Shown: positions 16,298 through 26,204, counted from the stretch's first letter. The stretch is DNA of 64,000 bases from Aminipila sp963524205 (GCA_963524205.1 CAURED010000002.1:1-64000), one strand, 5' to 3'. Made by a program: numbers and translations. The notes: generated by a model not told the origin, from the letters alone.

Positions 16298-17731
16298 TCA
16301 TTTATCCAGTTCAAAATAAAAAGTACTGCCTGTACCCTCTTTGCTTTCTACACCATAACGTCCATTATGAAGCAGAATAATCTCTTTGACGATGGATAAG
16401 CCTAGCCCAGTGCCTTTTGCTTCCCTCACGTGGTGTGTGCTGGCTTTATAATATCTATCCCAGATTTGATCAATCTCATCAGCAGCTATTCCCATACCAT
16501 GATCAGATACTTCACACCTTGCTGCTCCATCCATGTCTAGTATTCTGATTACAACTTCTTTATCTTCACCACAATATTTAATGGCATTATTCAGCAGGTT
16601 TGATATAACTCTTTTTATCTTATTTTCATCCGCATTCACATTGACTTCATTTTCCGGGCATTCAAGGATAAACTTGTATCCATCACGGCTTTCATAGATA
16701 CCAAAAGCATTGATGATGCTTTGTGCTGCCTCAGAGATATTAAATTGATTCTTCTCAACTGGGGTAACATGAGTCTGTAGTCTTGAGAGAGCAAGCATAT
16801 CACTAACAAGTAAATTTAATCGATCCGCTTCTTCTATAATTACCTCCAAGTGTGCCATTCTTTTTTCAGGGTTATCTCCTGAAAGATCTCGGATCATTTC
16901 CGCATAAGATTTGACCATGGTAAGAGGTGTTCTTAAATCATGAGAAACATTTGCAATTAAATCTTTTCTTAAAGCATCTGTCTTCTGTAATTCTACTGAT
17001 GTCATGTTTAAAGTATCCGCTAATTGCATTATCTCTGTATAATGTCCGCCTTCAAAAGGTACTCCATATTCACCTGCCGCCAATTTTTCTGCAGACCTGG
17101 TTATATTTTGTATAGGTTTAGATATCCTTTTGGACAAATAAAATGAAATGCAAAATGCCAAACATAGAGAAATAACAGTGACATATATCAATTGATTTCT
17201 CAATATTCCTACTGTAGAATCCACTGGAAATAGTGGTGAAAAGATATACAGTATTACCGTTTCATCTTGTGAATTTTCCAGGTAGCTAGCATATGCCAAA
17301 GTTTTCCTATCCCCATGTCCAGGACTTTTTTGTGGAATAATGATAGAAGTACTTCTACGCTTATCTTCAACTAACAATTTTCGTACAGTATTCATCTCAG
17401 GTAAATACATATAAGTCGGCATTCTAGCCGACTCACTGCCAGGGGAAAACAGTATAGCATCATCTGTTTCAATCTGAATGTACATATCGTTTGTAACAGA
17501 TAAAGATCTTATCGTTTCTACGAAATCTTTCTTACCATATTCCTGTGTAATTTCATTTGCCACCCTGTTAGTCTGTGCAATCTTCATTTCCTGATAATAC
17601 GTATTTAAAAATAGAATTTGCAGAATCCATAATAACGATAATAGGAATGCGGCAAATAGGACAAAATACGCCCATAATTTAAAATTTATGCTATTTTTGT
17701 CAAATTTTATTGTTGGTATTTTTATGTTCAT
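16298..17731 (-). CDS. Membrane sensor histidine kinase
   Basis: 477 residues. TM1 at ~20-43 and TM2 at ~180-199 flank a ~135-residue extracytoplasmic sensor domain of no family I recognise. A HAMP linker follows (SKRISKPIQNITRSAEKLAAG). The HisKA domain has phospho-acceptor H264 in NVSHDLRTPLTMV. HATPase_c carries the N box (LNNAIKYCGE), the G1 box (VSDHGMGI) and a GTGLGLSIVKEI G2 box. It lies 3 bases after the response regulator. The ligand is unknown; the divergent amino-acid permease is a possible target. Confidence 0.93.
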   Translation of the reverse strand: MNIKIPTIKFDKNSINFKLWAYFVLFAAFLLSLLWILQILFLNTYYQEMKIAQTNRVANEITQEYGKKDFVETIRSLSVTNDMYIQIETDDAILFSPGSESARMPTYMYLPEMNTVRKLLVEDKRRSTSIIIPQKSPGHGDRKTLAYASYLENSQDETVILYIFSPLFPVDSTVGILRNQLIYVTVISLCLAFCISFYLSKRISKPIQNITRSAEKLAAGEYGVPFEGGHYTEIMQLADTLNMTSVELQKTDALRKDLIANVSHDLRTPLTMVKSYAEMIRDLSGDNPEKRMAHLEVIIEEADRLNLLVSDMLALSRLQTHVTPVEKNQFNISEAAQSIINAFGIYESRDGYKFILECPENEVNVNADENKIKRVISNLLNNAIKYCGEDKEVVIRILDMDGAARCEVSDHGMGIAADEIDQIWDRYYKASTHHVREAKGTGLGLSIVKEIILLHNGRYGVESKEGTGSTFYFELDK

Positions 17732-17734
17732 AAT

Positions 17735-18406
17735 CTATGCCTCAAATTTATATCCTACACCCCTTAAAGTAACAATAAAATCACGGTATGGACCCAGATT
17801 ATTTCTCAGATTTTTTATATGTGTGTCTATTGTTCTATCATCGCCAAAGAAATCATATCCCCAAATATCAGATAGTAATTTATCTCGTGATAAAGCCAAA
17901 TTGCAGTTCTTTGCAAGATAAAACAACAGATCATATTCCTTTGGTGTAAGTTCAATTTTTTCACCATCAACCAGAACTGTTCTCGCTGGAATATTAATGG
18001 CTAGTCCCTTAAAATTCAGTACATCCTGCTCGGCAAGCTGAACAGAGGCTTTCCTTGCCAGTACTGCATGTACTCTTGCCATTAGTTCCTTTGGACTAAA
18101 AGGTTTTACCACATAATCATCTACACCCAGTTCAAATCCAAACAGCTTATCATATTCCTCTCCTCTGGCTGAAAGCATTATTACTGGTGTATCTTTAAAT
18201 TTTCTAAGTTCCTTACAAGTAGAAAAGCCATCCAGCTTGGGCATCATTACATCAAGAATAATTAAATCATAATCATTTAATTTGCAAAGACCTATAGCCT
18301 CCATTCCGTCTGCTGCTTCATCAACTTCATGACCATTGAATTCAGCATATTCTCTTATTACTTCTCTAATTTTTATTTCATCATCGACTATTAATAACTT
18401 GCTCAT
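17735..18406 (-). CDS. OmpR/PhoB-type response regulator
   Basis: 223 residues. The receiver domain has the acidic pocket (VDDE at 7-10), phospho-acceptor D52 in LIILDVMMP, and the conserved Lys in VVKPFSPKEL. The C-terminal winged-helix domain (~130-223) contains ELTPKEYDLLFYLAKN and the recognition helix region DDRTIDTHIKNLRNNLG. Cognate to the kinase that follows at once. GAGG precedes the ATG. Targets are unknown; it is transcribed divergently from the permease at 18642, so the 235-base AT-rich gap could hold its binding sites. Confidence 0.95.
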   Translation of the reverse strand: MSKLLIVDDEIKIREVIREYAEFNGHEVDEAADGMEAIGLCKLNDYDLIILDVMMPKLDGFSTCKELRKFKDTPVIMLSARGEEYDKLFGFELGVDDYVVKPFSPKELMARVHAVLARKASVQLAEQDVLNFKGLAINIPARTVLVDGEKIELTPKEYDLLFYLAKNCNLALSRDKLLSDIWGYDFFGDDRTIDTHIKNLRNNLGPYRDFIVTLRGVGYKFEA

Positions 18407-18641
18407 ATTATACCTCTTTTATTATTTTCACTAATTTATTTCTTGTATATCATATTTTTAAAATACATTACCAATATATTAAACACAAAAAGTGATAGCT
18501 ATGTGATAATAATGAATATATTATATGTAATTTTATCATATCTTCTAATTAAATGTATAAGATTTTTATTGTTTATTTAACCTTATAGTGCTAGAATATT
18601 TCTGTTATTATAACTATATTTTTAAGAAATGGGAGATAAAA

Positions 18642-19991
18642 ATGGGAACTGAATTAAAAGAGAAATATGGACTTATTACAGCTATAGCTATGGTTGTAGG
18701 CATAGTAATAGGTAGTGGTGTTTTTTTCAAAGCAGAAAAAGTGCTTAATGCCACAGGCGGGAATCTTCCTCTTGGTATTTTAGCTTGGGTAATCGGAGGT
18801 CTAATCATGATTGCCTGTGCGTATACTTTTGCAGTTATGGCAACCAGATATCAATATGTAAATGGTATTGTAGATTATGCAGAAGCTACTATGGGAAGCA
18901 CCTATGGTTATTATGTAGGCTGGTTTATGGCATTAATTTATTATCCTACATTAACCTCCGTCTTAGCCTGGGTATCTGCACGATACACTTGCGTATTATT
19001 TGGATTTGATATTGTTGGCGGCGAATGCATGACTATTGCATGTTTCTTTTTAATCGCCAGCTTTGCTTTAAATTCATTATCACCTGTAATTTCTGGCAAA
19101 TTTCAAGTTTCGACAACAGTTATTAAATTGATTCCATTATTCTTAATGGCTATCGTCGGTACTATTGTAGGTCTTAGAAACGGTATGACTGCCCATAACT
19201 TTACTACCGTAGTACAAGAGGTAAATACATCAAACGCACTATTTACGGCAGTAGTTGCTACTGCTTTTGCTTATGAAGGCTGGATTATTGCTACAAGTAT
19301 TAATGCAGAATTAAAGAATTCTAAAAAGAATCTTCCTATTGCTTTAGTTTGTGGAACTTTCATTATCATGGCAGTATATATCCTTTATTATGTAGGCCTT
19401 GCTGGAGCTGTCACGAACGAAGTAATGATGGCTGGTGGTGAAGCTGGTGCTAAACTGGCATTCGAAACAATATTCTCCGGTATTGGCGGAACTCTTATCT
19501 TCGTCTTTGTAATTATTTCTTGCTTAGGCACATTAAATGGGCTTATGCTTGGCTGTACAAGAGGTATTTATTCAGTTGCTGCTAGAAATCAGGGACCTAG
19601 GCCAGAAATTTTCAATCAAGTTGATAAAGTTACAAACATGCCTACAAATTCATCTGTTTTAGGTTTACTTCTGTGTGGTATCTGGTTACTATTCTTCTAT
19701 GGAGCAAACCTTACAACTCCATGGTTTGGATTTTTCTGCTTTGATTCATCAGAACTTCCAATCGTAACAATTTACGCATTGTATATTCCTATCTTCTTTA
19801 TGATGATGGTAAAAGAAACAGATTTATCTGCATTTAAGCGTTTTATTATGCCATCCGTTGCACTTGCCGGATGCGTATTTATGATCATTGCTGCATATTT
19901 CTCGCATGGCAAAGCTGTCTTTGCATATCTAATCGTATTTGCTGTCATAATGGTTATAGGTTCAATATTTAGTAAACAAAAAAATATTTAA
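18642..19991 (+). CDS. APC-superfamily amino-acid permease
   Basis: 449-residue transporter with about 12 membrane helices. The first helix carries the APC hallmark VGIVIGSGVFFKAEKVL, followed by a NLPLGILAWVIGG helix; EGWIIATSINAELKN near 215 fits the amino acid-polyamine-organocation family. It probably imports an amino acid by proton or substrate exchange; the substrate cannot be read. Start is ATG 18642 with GGGAG upstream; the frame is open 54 bases further back without a site. It is the only plus-strand gene in the left 30 kb and ends in a strong hairpin. Confidence 0.9.
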   Translation: MGTELKEKYGLITAIAMVVGIVIGSGVFFKAEKVLNATGGNLPLGILAWVIGGLIMIACAYTFAVMATRYQYVNGIVDYAEATMGSTYGYYVGWFMALIYYPTLTSVLAWVSARYTCVLFGFDIVGGECMTIACFFLIASFALNSLSPVISGKFQVSTTVIKLIPLFLMAIVGTIVGLRNGMTAHNFTTVVQEVNTSNALFTAVVATAFAYEGWIIATSINAELKNSKKNLPIALVCGTFIIMAVYILYYVGLAGAVTNEVMMAGGEAGAKLAFETIFSGIGGTLIFVFVIISCLGTLNGLMLGCTRGIYSVAARNQGPRPEIFNQVDKVTNMPTNSSVLGLLLCGIWLLFFYGANLTTPWFGFFCFDSSELPIVTIYALYIPIFFMMMVKETDLSAFKRFIMPSVALAGCVFMIIAAYFSHGKAVFAYLIVFAVIMVIGSIFSKQKNI

Positions 19992-20002
19992 TTAAAATAT
20001 TT

Positions 20003-20052
20003 TACCACGAAAAAAGTGCCATCTGTAATACAGATGGCACTTTTCCGTGGTA
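20003..20052. terminator. Bidirectional terminator between permease and radA
   Basis: Two-tier palindrome: outer TACCACG/CGTGGTA and inner AAAAGTGCCATCTG/CAGATGGCACTTTT with a short loop. It sits between the convergent permease (+) and radA (-) genes and can stop both transcripts. Confidence 0.85.
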
Positions 20053-20099
20053 ATCTTTAGGTCACATACATCGTCTATTTACTATGTAATAATATTCAT

Positions 20100-21488
20100 C
20101 TATGAGAACTGAGCAATAGCCTCTCTAATGTTTGCCACACCTACAAGCTTTATATTTTGTGGTGGTTCTTTAATTGCCCGTTCATTCTTCTTTGGTAATA
20201 TTACTCTAGAGAACCCCATTCTACTGGCTTCTCTTACTATTTTGTCACAGTTCTGTACAGACCTCAAATCTCCTGTAAGCCCAATCTCTCCTAACGCCAG
20301 CGTCTTTCCTGAGCCTGTCAGCCCTTTATAAGAAGAATATATGGACAGAACCACTGCTAAATCTGTAGACGTTCCCTCAGGTTTTAATCCTCCAACAACA
20401 TTAACATAAACGTCCTGATTTATAAGAGATAGCCCCGCTTTTCTCTCTAAAACAGCAAGCAGCATGTTTAATCGGTTGTTATCAATGCCAATTGCAGTCC
20501 TTCTGGCAAAACCAATATTGGTAGGGGCAGTTAGCGCTTGGATTTCCAAAAGTAATGGTCTGGTGCCTTCATAAACTGCTGTAGCTACCGCTCCTTCTGC
20601 TCCATCCTCCATTCCTTCCAGGAAAGTCTTTGATAGATTTTCAATCTCTATCAATCCATCTTCCATCATTTCAAAAGCCCCAATTTCACTGGTAGTCCCA
20701 AATCTATTTTTAAAGGATCTAAGTATCCTTAATTCTTGATTTCTTTCGCCTGAAAAATTCAAAACACAGTCAACTAAGTGTTCCACTATTTTAGGTCCTG
20801 CTAAATCGCCTGACTTCGTTACATGAGCCACTATAAAAACTGGAATATTTCTTACCTTTCCTAATTTCATCAGCTCATTTCCACAAGTTCTGACTTGCGA
20901 AACGCTGCCTGGTGCAGAATCAAGCTGTGCAGAATACATAGTTTGTATAGAATCTATAATTATAAATTCAGGCTTTAATTCATCCGTAACTGCTAAAATA
21001 TTTTCTATATTAGTTTCTGCTAACAAAAATAAATTTTGTATATCACATTTACATACTCTATCTCCACGCATTTTTATCTGCTCTTCAGATTCCTCACCAG
21101 AAACATATAAAACTTTACCATATTTATCAGCAATATTTGAAGCCGCTTGTATTATAATAGTTGATTTACCAATACCGGGCTCTCCTGATATTAACGTGAG
21201 GGAACCTTTGACAAGTCCGCCGCCCAAAACCCGGTTTAATTCACTTATACCCGTGTCAATTCTTGAGAAATTCCCTGATTTAACCTCAGAAAGTTTTGTG
21301 GCTTTCACTCTTTGAACAGCATTGCCATCCACTGACAGCACAGTTCTGCCTCTACTGTCATTTTCATTAATAGGTAGTATCTTTTCCTCTACCATTGAAT
21401 TCCATGCTCCACAAATGCATTGTCCCATCCATTTTGCACTTTCATAACCACATTCCTGGCATACAAATACGGTTCTTGCTTTCTTCAT
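20100..21488 (-). CDS. radA: DNA repair protein RadA (Sms)
   Basis: 462 residues. An N-terminal zinc finger (CQECGYESAKWMGQCICGAW with C10, C13, C24, C26) precedes a RecA-like ATPase domain with Walker A GEPGIGKS at 102-109. The RadA-specific KNRFG motif lies near 250. The C-terminal Lon-protease-like domain (VNVVGGLKPEGTSTDLAVVL) lacks a protease site, as expected. It drives branch migration in recombination. Firmicutes usually carry disA next to radA; here the neighbours are a permease and an EF-G-like gene instead. Confidence 0.96.
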   Translation of the reverse strand: MKKARTVFVCQECGYESAKWMGQCICGAWNSMVEEKILPINENDSRGRTVLSVDGNAVQRVKATKLSEVKSGNFSRIDTGISELNRVLGGGLVKGSLTLISGEPGIGKSTIIIQAASNIADKYGKVLYVSGEESEEQIKMRGDRVCKCDIQNLFLLAETNIENILAVTDELKPEFIIIDSIQTMYSAQLDSAPGSVSQVRTCGNELMKLGKVRNIPVFIVAHVTKSGDLAGPKIVEHLVDCVLNFSGERNQELRILRSFKNRFGTTSEIGAFEMMEDGLIEIENLSKTFLEGMEDGAEGAVATAVYEGTRPLLLEIQALTAPTNIGFARRTAIGIDNNRLNMLLAVLERKAGLSLINQDVYVNVVGGLKPEGTSTDLAVVLSIYSSYKGLTGSGKTLALGEIGLTGDLRSVQNCDKIVREASRMGFSRVILPKKNERAIKEPPQNIKLVGVANIREAIAQFS

Positions 21489-21577
21489 CCTTTTTACCCC
21501 TTTATCTTTCTGGTCAACCTTAGTAATGTTTTTATTATCTTATTATTTGAGTAAAATTATATTCAATATATTCGAAT

Positions 21578-21606
21578 AAAAAGGGAGCAAATACCATTTG
21601 CTCCCA
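21578..21606 (-). terminator. Intrinsic terminator after the EF-G-like gene
   Basis: Minus-strand hairpin GGGAGCAAAT/ATTTGCTCCC with a 3-base loop followed by TTTTTATT, 24 bases beyond the stop. Confidence 0.85.
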
Positions 21607-21629
21607 CATTTTTATTTAATTTATATAGG

Positions 21630-23588
21630 CTAAGCTTCTGTTTCTGCTTTATGTTTTGCAATAATTTTTTCAGCTAAATGAGTAGGTACTTCCTCATACC
21701 TTTCAAATCTTTGTATAAATGAACCCCTTGCCTGAGTCATTGCTCTTAGGGATACTGCATAATCAAATATTTCAGCTTGGGGTGCCTCTGCAAGAAGTTT
21801 TTGTCCTCCACCTTGAAGTGGCTCCATTCCCAAGATTTTGCCTCTTCTCTTGTTCATATCCCCCATTACATCACCCATATATTCATCTGGAACTGTAATT
21901 TCCAGATGCATTACAGGTTCAAGGAGACAAGGTTTTGCTTCTACTATGCCCTTTTTAAATGCTAAAGAAGCTGCAATCTTAAATGCCATTTCATTTGAAT
22001 CTACATCATGATATGAGCCATCATAAAGTACAGCTTTTACATTTACAACTTTGCATCCAGCAAGAGGGCCCTTGTGCATAGATTCAATCAATCCCTTTTC
22101 AACTGCTGGAACATAATTCTTAGGAATTGATCCTCCAAATAGCTCTTCGCAAAATTCAAATTCTTGTTCAGAAGGTAAAAATCTAATATGAACATCACCA
22201 TATTGACCGGCTCCACCTGACTGTTTCTTATGTTTTCCCTGAACATCCGAATGACCTTTGATGGTTTCCCTATAAGCAATTTTTTGCGGCACTGCCTTTA
22301 CAGTAACACCAAATCTATCCTTAAGTTTCGCAATAATAATGCTTAACTGAATCTCACCCTGTCCACCAAGCAGTGTCTGATGAGTTTCTGTATTTCTTGT
22401 TACGATGAAGGATGGGTCTTCCTCTCTAAGTTTATTTAAACCTGTTCCCATCTTTTCTTCATCAGCCTTATCCGCTGCCTCTATAGCAATGAAATATGAA
22501 GGTTCTGGAAAATCTAATGGTAAGTATCTAATAACGTCATTTTTATCACATAACGTATCACCAGATAATGTGTACTGCAGTTTGGCTACAGCAACTATGT
22601 CCCCAGCTTCAGCATAATTAAGCTCTAGCTGATTTTTGCCTCTCAGAAAGAAAAGTTTTCCTAACTTTTCAACTTTACCAGTTCTCTCGTTTAGAACTTC
22701 AGTACTGGAATTAATCTTCCCTGTAACAACCTTCATAATTGAAATTTTACCTACAAATGGGTCAACAATTGTTTTAAACACAAATGCAGACATAGGGCCA
22801 TCAACTATAGACGTTCTTTCTACATGTTCATTTTTATCATTAAATCCAAAATAAGGGCCATGTTCAAAGGGAGTAGGAACATAGGTAATTAATAAGTCCA
22901 TTAGTCCCTCTATCCCGTGCCCCAGTGAAAATGCTGAAGAGCATACGGGAACTATAACCCCATCAGCAATACCGTGTCTTAAGCCTCTTTTAATTTCATC
23001 ATCAGTAAAAGCATCTCCATTAAAATACTTGTCCATTAAGGCATCATCAGTCATAGCAATGGCTTCCTTAAGACCTTCATCTATTTCTGCAGTAACAGGC
23101 CAACTAAATGGAATAAGTGTATCTCCGAATTTTGCCTTTAATTCATCAAAAGTTTTATAATAATCAAACTCGTCTTTATCTCTTTTATTTATAACAATAA
23201 ATCTTGGTTTCTTATATCGTTCGCAAGCTTTCCATGCCTGTTCAGTTCCTACTTGAATACCCGCACCTGCATCCACTAGAATTACAGCAGCTTCTGCAGC
23301 CCTTAAAGCAGCATTTACTTCACCTACAAAATCCAAATATCCTGGGGTATCAATAAAGTTAATCTTGCTATCTTTCCATTCAATAGGAACAACAGAAGTG
23401 TTAATTGAATAGCCTTTTTCAATTTCCATTTTGTCGTAGTCTGATACTGTATTTCCGTCTTCAACTTTACCTAATCGGTTAATTACGCCTGTTGCCAATA
23501 AAGCTGATTCCAGAAATGTAGTTTTACCACATCCACCATGTCCAACAAGTGCAACGTTTCTAATAGTATCGCTCGTATAGCCCTTCAT
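21630..23588 (-). CDS. EF-G-like translational GTPase paralogue
   Basis: 652-residue, five-domain protein of the EF-G/FusA2 group. The P-loop is GHGGCGKT, switch II DTPGYLDF, and the base-specificity motif NKRD. Domain IV begins near QSGGAGQYGDVHIRFLP, and domain V ends in MTQARGSFIQRFERYEEVP. It is about 40 residues shorter than canonical EF-G. Its switch I reads EKGYSINTS where EF-G has the RGITI motif. It is therefore a paralogue, perhaps ribosome-rescue or stress related, not the main elongation factor. It is monocistronic with promoter (23656-23684) and terminator. Confidence 0.85.
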   Translation of the reverse strand: MKGYTSDTIRNVALVGHGGCGKTTFLESALLATGVINRLGKVEDGNTVSDYDKMEIEKGYSINTSVVPIEWKDSKINFIDTPGYLDFVGEVNAALRAAEAAVILVDAGAGIQVGTEQAWKACERYKKPRFIVINKRDKDEFDYYKTFDELKAKFGDTLIPFSWPVTAEIDEGLKEAIAMTDDALMDKYFNGDAFTDDEIKRGLRHGIADGVIVPVCSSAFSLGHGIEGLMDLLITYVPTPFEHGPYFGFNDKNEHVERTSIVDGPMSAFVFKTIVDPFVGKISIMKVVTGKINSSTEVLNERTGKVEKLGKLFFLRGKNQLELNYAEAGDIVAVAKLQYTLSGDTLCDKNDVIRYLPLDFPEPSYFIAIEAADKADEEKMGTGLNKLREEDPSFIVTRNTETHQTLLGGQGEIQLSIIIAKLKDRFGVTVKAVPQKIAYRETIKGHSDVQGKHKKQSGGAGQYGDVHIRFLPSEQEFEFCEELFGGSIPKNYVPAVEKGLIESMHKGPLAGCKVVNVKAVLYDGSYHDVDSNEMAFKIAASLAFKKGIVEAKPCLLEPVMHLEITVPDEYMGDVMGDMNKRRGKILGMEPLQGGGQKLLAEAPQAEIFDYAVSLRAMTQARGSFIQRFERYEEVPTHLAEKIIAKHKAETEA

Positions 23589-23655
23589 AAATAAGCCCTC
23601 CCAAAATTATTTTTTGATAATGCATTGCCATGTATACACGGCTCATTACACCCTC

Positions 23656-23684
23656 ATTATAACATTGGAGTTTATATATGGCAA
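23656..23684 (-). promoter_or_regulatory. Sigma-A promoter of the EF-G-like gene
   Basis: Minus strand TTGCCA (23679-23684), 17-base spacer, perfect TATAAT (23656-23661). It directly follows the ansA terminator. Confidence 0.75.
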
Positions 23685-23686
23685 AT

Positions 23687-23722
23687 AAAATCGTCAGAAT
23701 ATTTGATTTGTCTGACGATTTT
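23687..23722 (-). terminator. Intrinsic terminator after ansA
   Basis: Perfect 12-bp stem AAAATCGTCAGA/TCTGACGATTTT with a 12-base loop and a TTTATTT tail on the minus strand, starting 4 bases past the stop codon. Confidence 0.85.
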
Positions 23723-23725
23723 ACC

Positions 23726-24733
23726 TTAACGTGTCAATTCTCCCCGAATATCACTTTCCATAAGCAATCTGATTTCTTTTTGCTCATAATGTTTACTTAA
23801 TAAATAGTATAACTTAGTAACTGCAGCTTCTACTGTCATATCGAATCCGCATATGGCCCCTGCCTCAGCCAGATGCTTGCTTGTCTCATACTGACCAATT
23901 GTTGCTGCTCCTTTATGGCACTGGGTACAAACTATTATATATGTTCCGTTGGATTTAGCCTTCTGGAGCATCCGAATCATAGAATCATCATTTTGCGGTA
24001 TATTTCCCGCACCAAAAGCCTCAATAACAATACCTTTCAGCTTCTCTGTCATAATATTTTCAAAGATTTCAAACTGTATTCCTGGAAAAATCTTAAGGAC
24101 GGCAATCTGGTTATTTTCAAAAGTACAGAAATTTAATTCTTTTGCTTCTTTTCTAACCCTTTCCTGATTGATTGAAATGTTTACACCAGCCTCTGCTAAA
24201 GGTCCGTAGTTTGGAGAGTCAAAAGCTATAAGCATATCGGAGCTTACCTTCGTAGAGCGGTTGCCTCTTATCAGTTTCCCACCAAAATAAATGCAGACTT
24301 CTGGGATATCATACTCCGCCGCTATAATCATGGAAGTTATAAGATTTTCTCTTGCATCACTTCTAACTTTACATAGAGGGATTTGAGAACCCGTCAGCAC
24401 TACAGGCTTTGATAGTCCTTGTAGCATAAAAGACAAAGCAGATGCAGTATAAGCCATCGTATCCGTTCCATGCATTACCACGAATCCGTCATAATCACAA
24501 TAATGCTCTCTTATATCTTGTCCTATCTGGTTCCAGTTTTCAACCGTGATATTAGAGGAGTCCAAAAGCGGTGTATATTCAATGAAATCATAATCAGGCA
24601 TCTCTGGTTCTTTAAATTCCTGTATACCTCGCAGTGTTTTTTCCATATATCCAGGAATGGGAGCATACCCAAACTCTGTTTCTTTCATTCCAATCGTTCC
24701 GCCTGTATAAATAATACAGATTTTCTTCTTCAA
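23726..24733 (-). CDS. ansA: L-asparaginase, cytosolic type I
   Basis: 335 residues with no signal peptide, hydrolysing asparagine to aspartate and ammonia. The two threonine nucleophile regions are clear: YTGGTIGMKE near 9-18 and VVMHGTDTMAYTASALSFML near 85-104. The C-terminal domain has a GAGNIPQND loop. The start codon is TTG at 24733 with AAGGAG 7 bases upstream. It follows asnS by 12 bases, so the two asparagine-handling enzymes are cotranscribed. Confidence 0.93.
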   Translation of the reverse strand: MKKKICIIYTGGTIGMKETEFGYAPIPGYMEKTLRGIQEFKEPEMPDYDFIEYTPLLDSSNITVENWNQIGQDIREHYCDYDGFVVMHGTDTMAYTASALSFMLQGLSKPVVLTGSQIPLCKVRSDARENLITSMIIAAEYDIPEVCIYFGGKLIRGNRSTKVSSDMLIAFDSPNYGPLAEAGVNISINQERVRKEAKELNFCTFENNQIAVLKIFPGIQFEIFENIMTEKLKGIVIEAFGAGNIPQNDDSMIRMLQKAKSNGTYIIVCTQCHKGAATIGQYETSKHLAEAGAICGFDMTVEAAVTKLYYLLSKHYEQKEIRLLMESDIRGELTR

Positions 24734-24745
24734 ATTCTTTCTCCT

Positions 24746-26143
24746 TTAGAATTCAGCTGTCTTTGGAGTTCTAGGGAATGGCAGCACGTCTCTGATATTG
24801 CTCATACCAGTTACATACATAATAATTCTTTCAAATCCTAAACCATATCCTGCATGTTTAACTCCCCCATATTTTCTTAGATCCATATACCACCAATAGT
24901 CTTCTTCATTAAGTCCAAGTTCCTTCATTCGAGCTGAAAGCACATCATATCTTTCCTCTCTCTGGCTTCCTCCGATAATTTCTCCGACACCTGGAACAAG
25001 AAGGTCACATGCAGCAACAGTCTTGTTATCCTCATTCAATCTCATATAGAAAGCTTTGATTTCCTTCGGATAGTCTGTTACAAATACAGGTTTCTTAAAG
25101 ATTTCCTCAGTAATATATCTTTCATGTTCTGTCTGTAAATCAATACCCCATTCCACTGGGTATTGGAATTCCTTGCCTGACTTAAGCAATAAGTCAACTG
25201 CCTCTGTATATGAAATACGTGCAAAATCATTGTTGACAATATTATTTAATCTGTCAGTTAAGCCCTTATCCACAAAGCTATTAAAGAATTCCATTTCCTC
25301 AGGAGCATGTTCAAGAACATAATTTATGATATATTTAATCATAGCTTCAGCTAAATCCATGTTATCTATTAAATCTGCAAAGGCTACCTCTGGTTCAATC
25401 ATCCAAAACTCTGATGCATGTCTTGCTGTATTGGAATTTTCTGCTCTAAATGTTGGTCCAAAAGTATAAATATTTCTAAATGCCATAGCAAAAGTTTCTG
25501 CCTCTAATTGTCCACTTACAGTAAGGCTAGTTTCCTTACCAAAGAAATCCTCACTGTAATCAATTTTTCCGTCTTCTGTCTTTGGAAGATTGCTCATATC
25601 TAAAGTGGTAATTCTGAACATTTCTCCTGCACCTTCGCAGTCACTTCCTGTAACTATTGGAGTGTGAACATATACGAAATTCTGGTCCTGGAAGAACTGG
25701 TGGATAGCATAAGCAACTAAAGATCTTACTCTGAATACTGCTGAAAAAGTGTTACTTCTAGGTCTTAAATGTGCAATCTCTCTTAAAAATTCAAGACTGT
25801 GTCTCTTTTTCTGAAGCGGATAGTCAGCTTCAGAACCCGCTTCCATAACAACTTCCATTGCTTTAACTTCAAAAGGCTGCTTTGCTTCTGGTGTTAATGT
25901 TAATATTCCTCTAACCATAAGTGCAGTCGCAATAGGTGCTTTAGCTATCTGGTCAAAGTTATTAATTATATCCTGTTCATATACAACTTGAACAGACTTA
26001 AAAAATGAGCCATCGTTCAGCTCTATAAATCCAAATTTATTGGAACTTCTATTCGTTCTTACCCAGCCTCTGATTACAACTTCTTTTCCGGCATAAGCAT
26101 CCGTATTTCTGTAAAGCGCTCTTATCTGTATATCTTTTCCCAT
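24746..26143 (-). CDS. asnS: Asparaginyl-tRNA synthetase
   Basis: 465-residue class IIb synthetase. An OB-fold anticodon domain (EVVIRGWVRTNRSSNKFGFI) is followed by the catalytic core with TFRAENSNTARHASEFWMIE (motif 2) and GLGFERIIMYVTG (motif 3). The HAGYGLG and RDVLPFPRTP endings are typical of AsnRS. ATG 26143 is preceded by AGGAG; an upstream in-frame start 30 bases earlier is less likely. A terminator separates it from lysS. Together with ansA it shows that asparagine is used directly for Asn-tRNA. Confidence 0.94.
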   Translation of the reverse strand: MGKDIQIRALYRNTDAYAGKEVVIRGWVRTNRSSNKFGFIELNDGSFFKSVQVVYEQDIINNFDQIAKAPIATALMVRGILTLTPEAKQPFEVKAMEVVMEAGSEADYPLQKKRHSLEFLREIAHLRPRSNTFSAVFRVRSLVAYAIHQFFQDQNFVYVHTPIVTGSDCEGAGEMFRITTLDMSNLPKTEDGKIDYSEDFFGKETSLTVSGQLEAETFAMAFRNIYTFGPTFRAENSNTARHASEFWMIEPEVAFADLIDNMDLAEAMIKYIINYVLEHAPEEMEFFNSFVDKGLTDRLNNIVNNDFARISYTEAVDLLLKSGKEFQYPVEWGIDLQTEHERYITEEIFKKPVFVTDYPKEIKAFYMRLNEDNKTVAACDLLVPGVGEIIGGSQREERYDVLSARMKELGLNEEDYWWYMDLRKYGGVKHAGYGLGFERIIMYVTGMSNIRDVLPFPRTPKTAEF

Positions 26144-26204
26144 TTTCTCTAAACTCCTCGTTCTTTCTCTCAACCTTAAAGGTCATATAAATCTATTGTA
26201 AATG

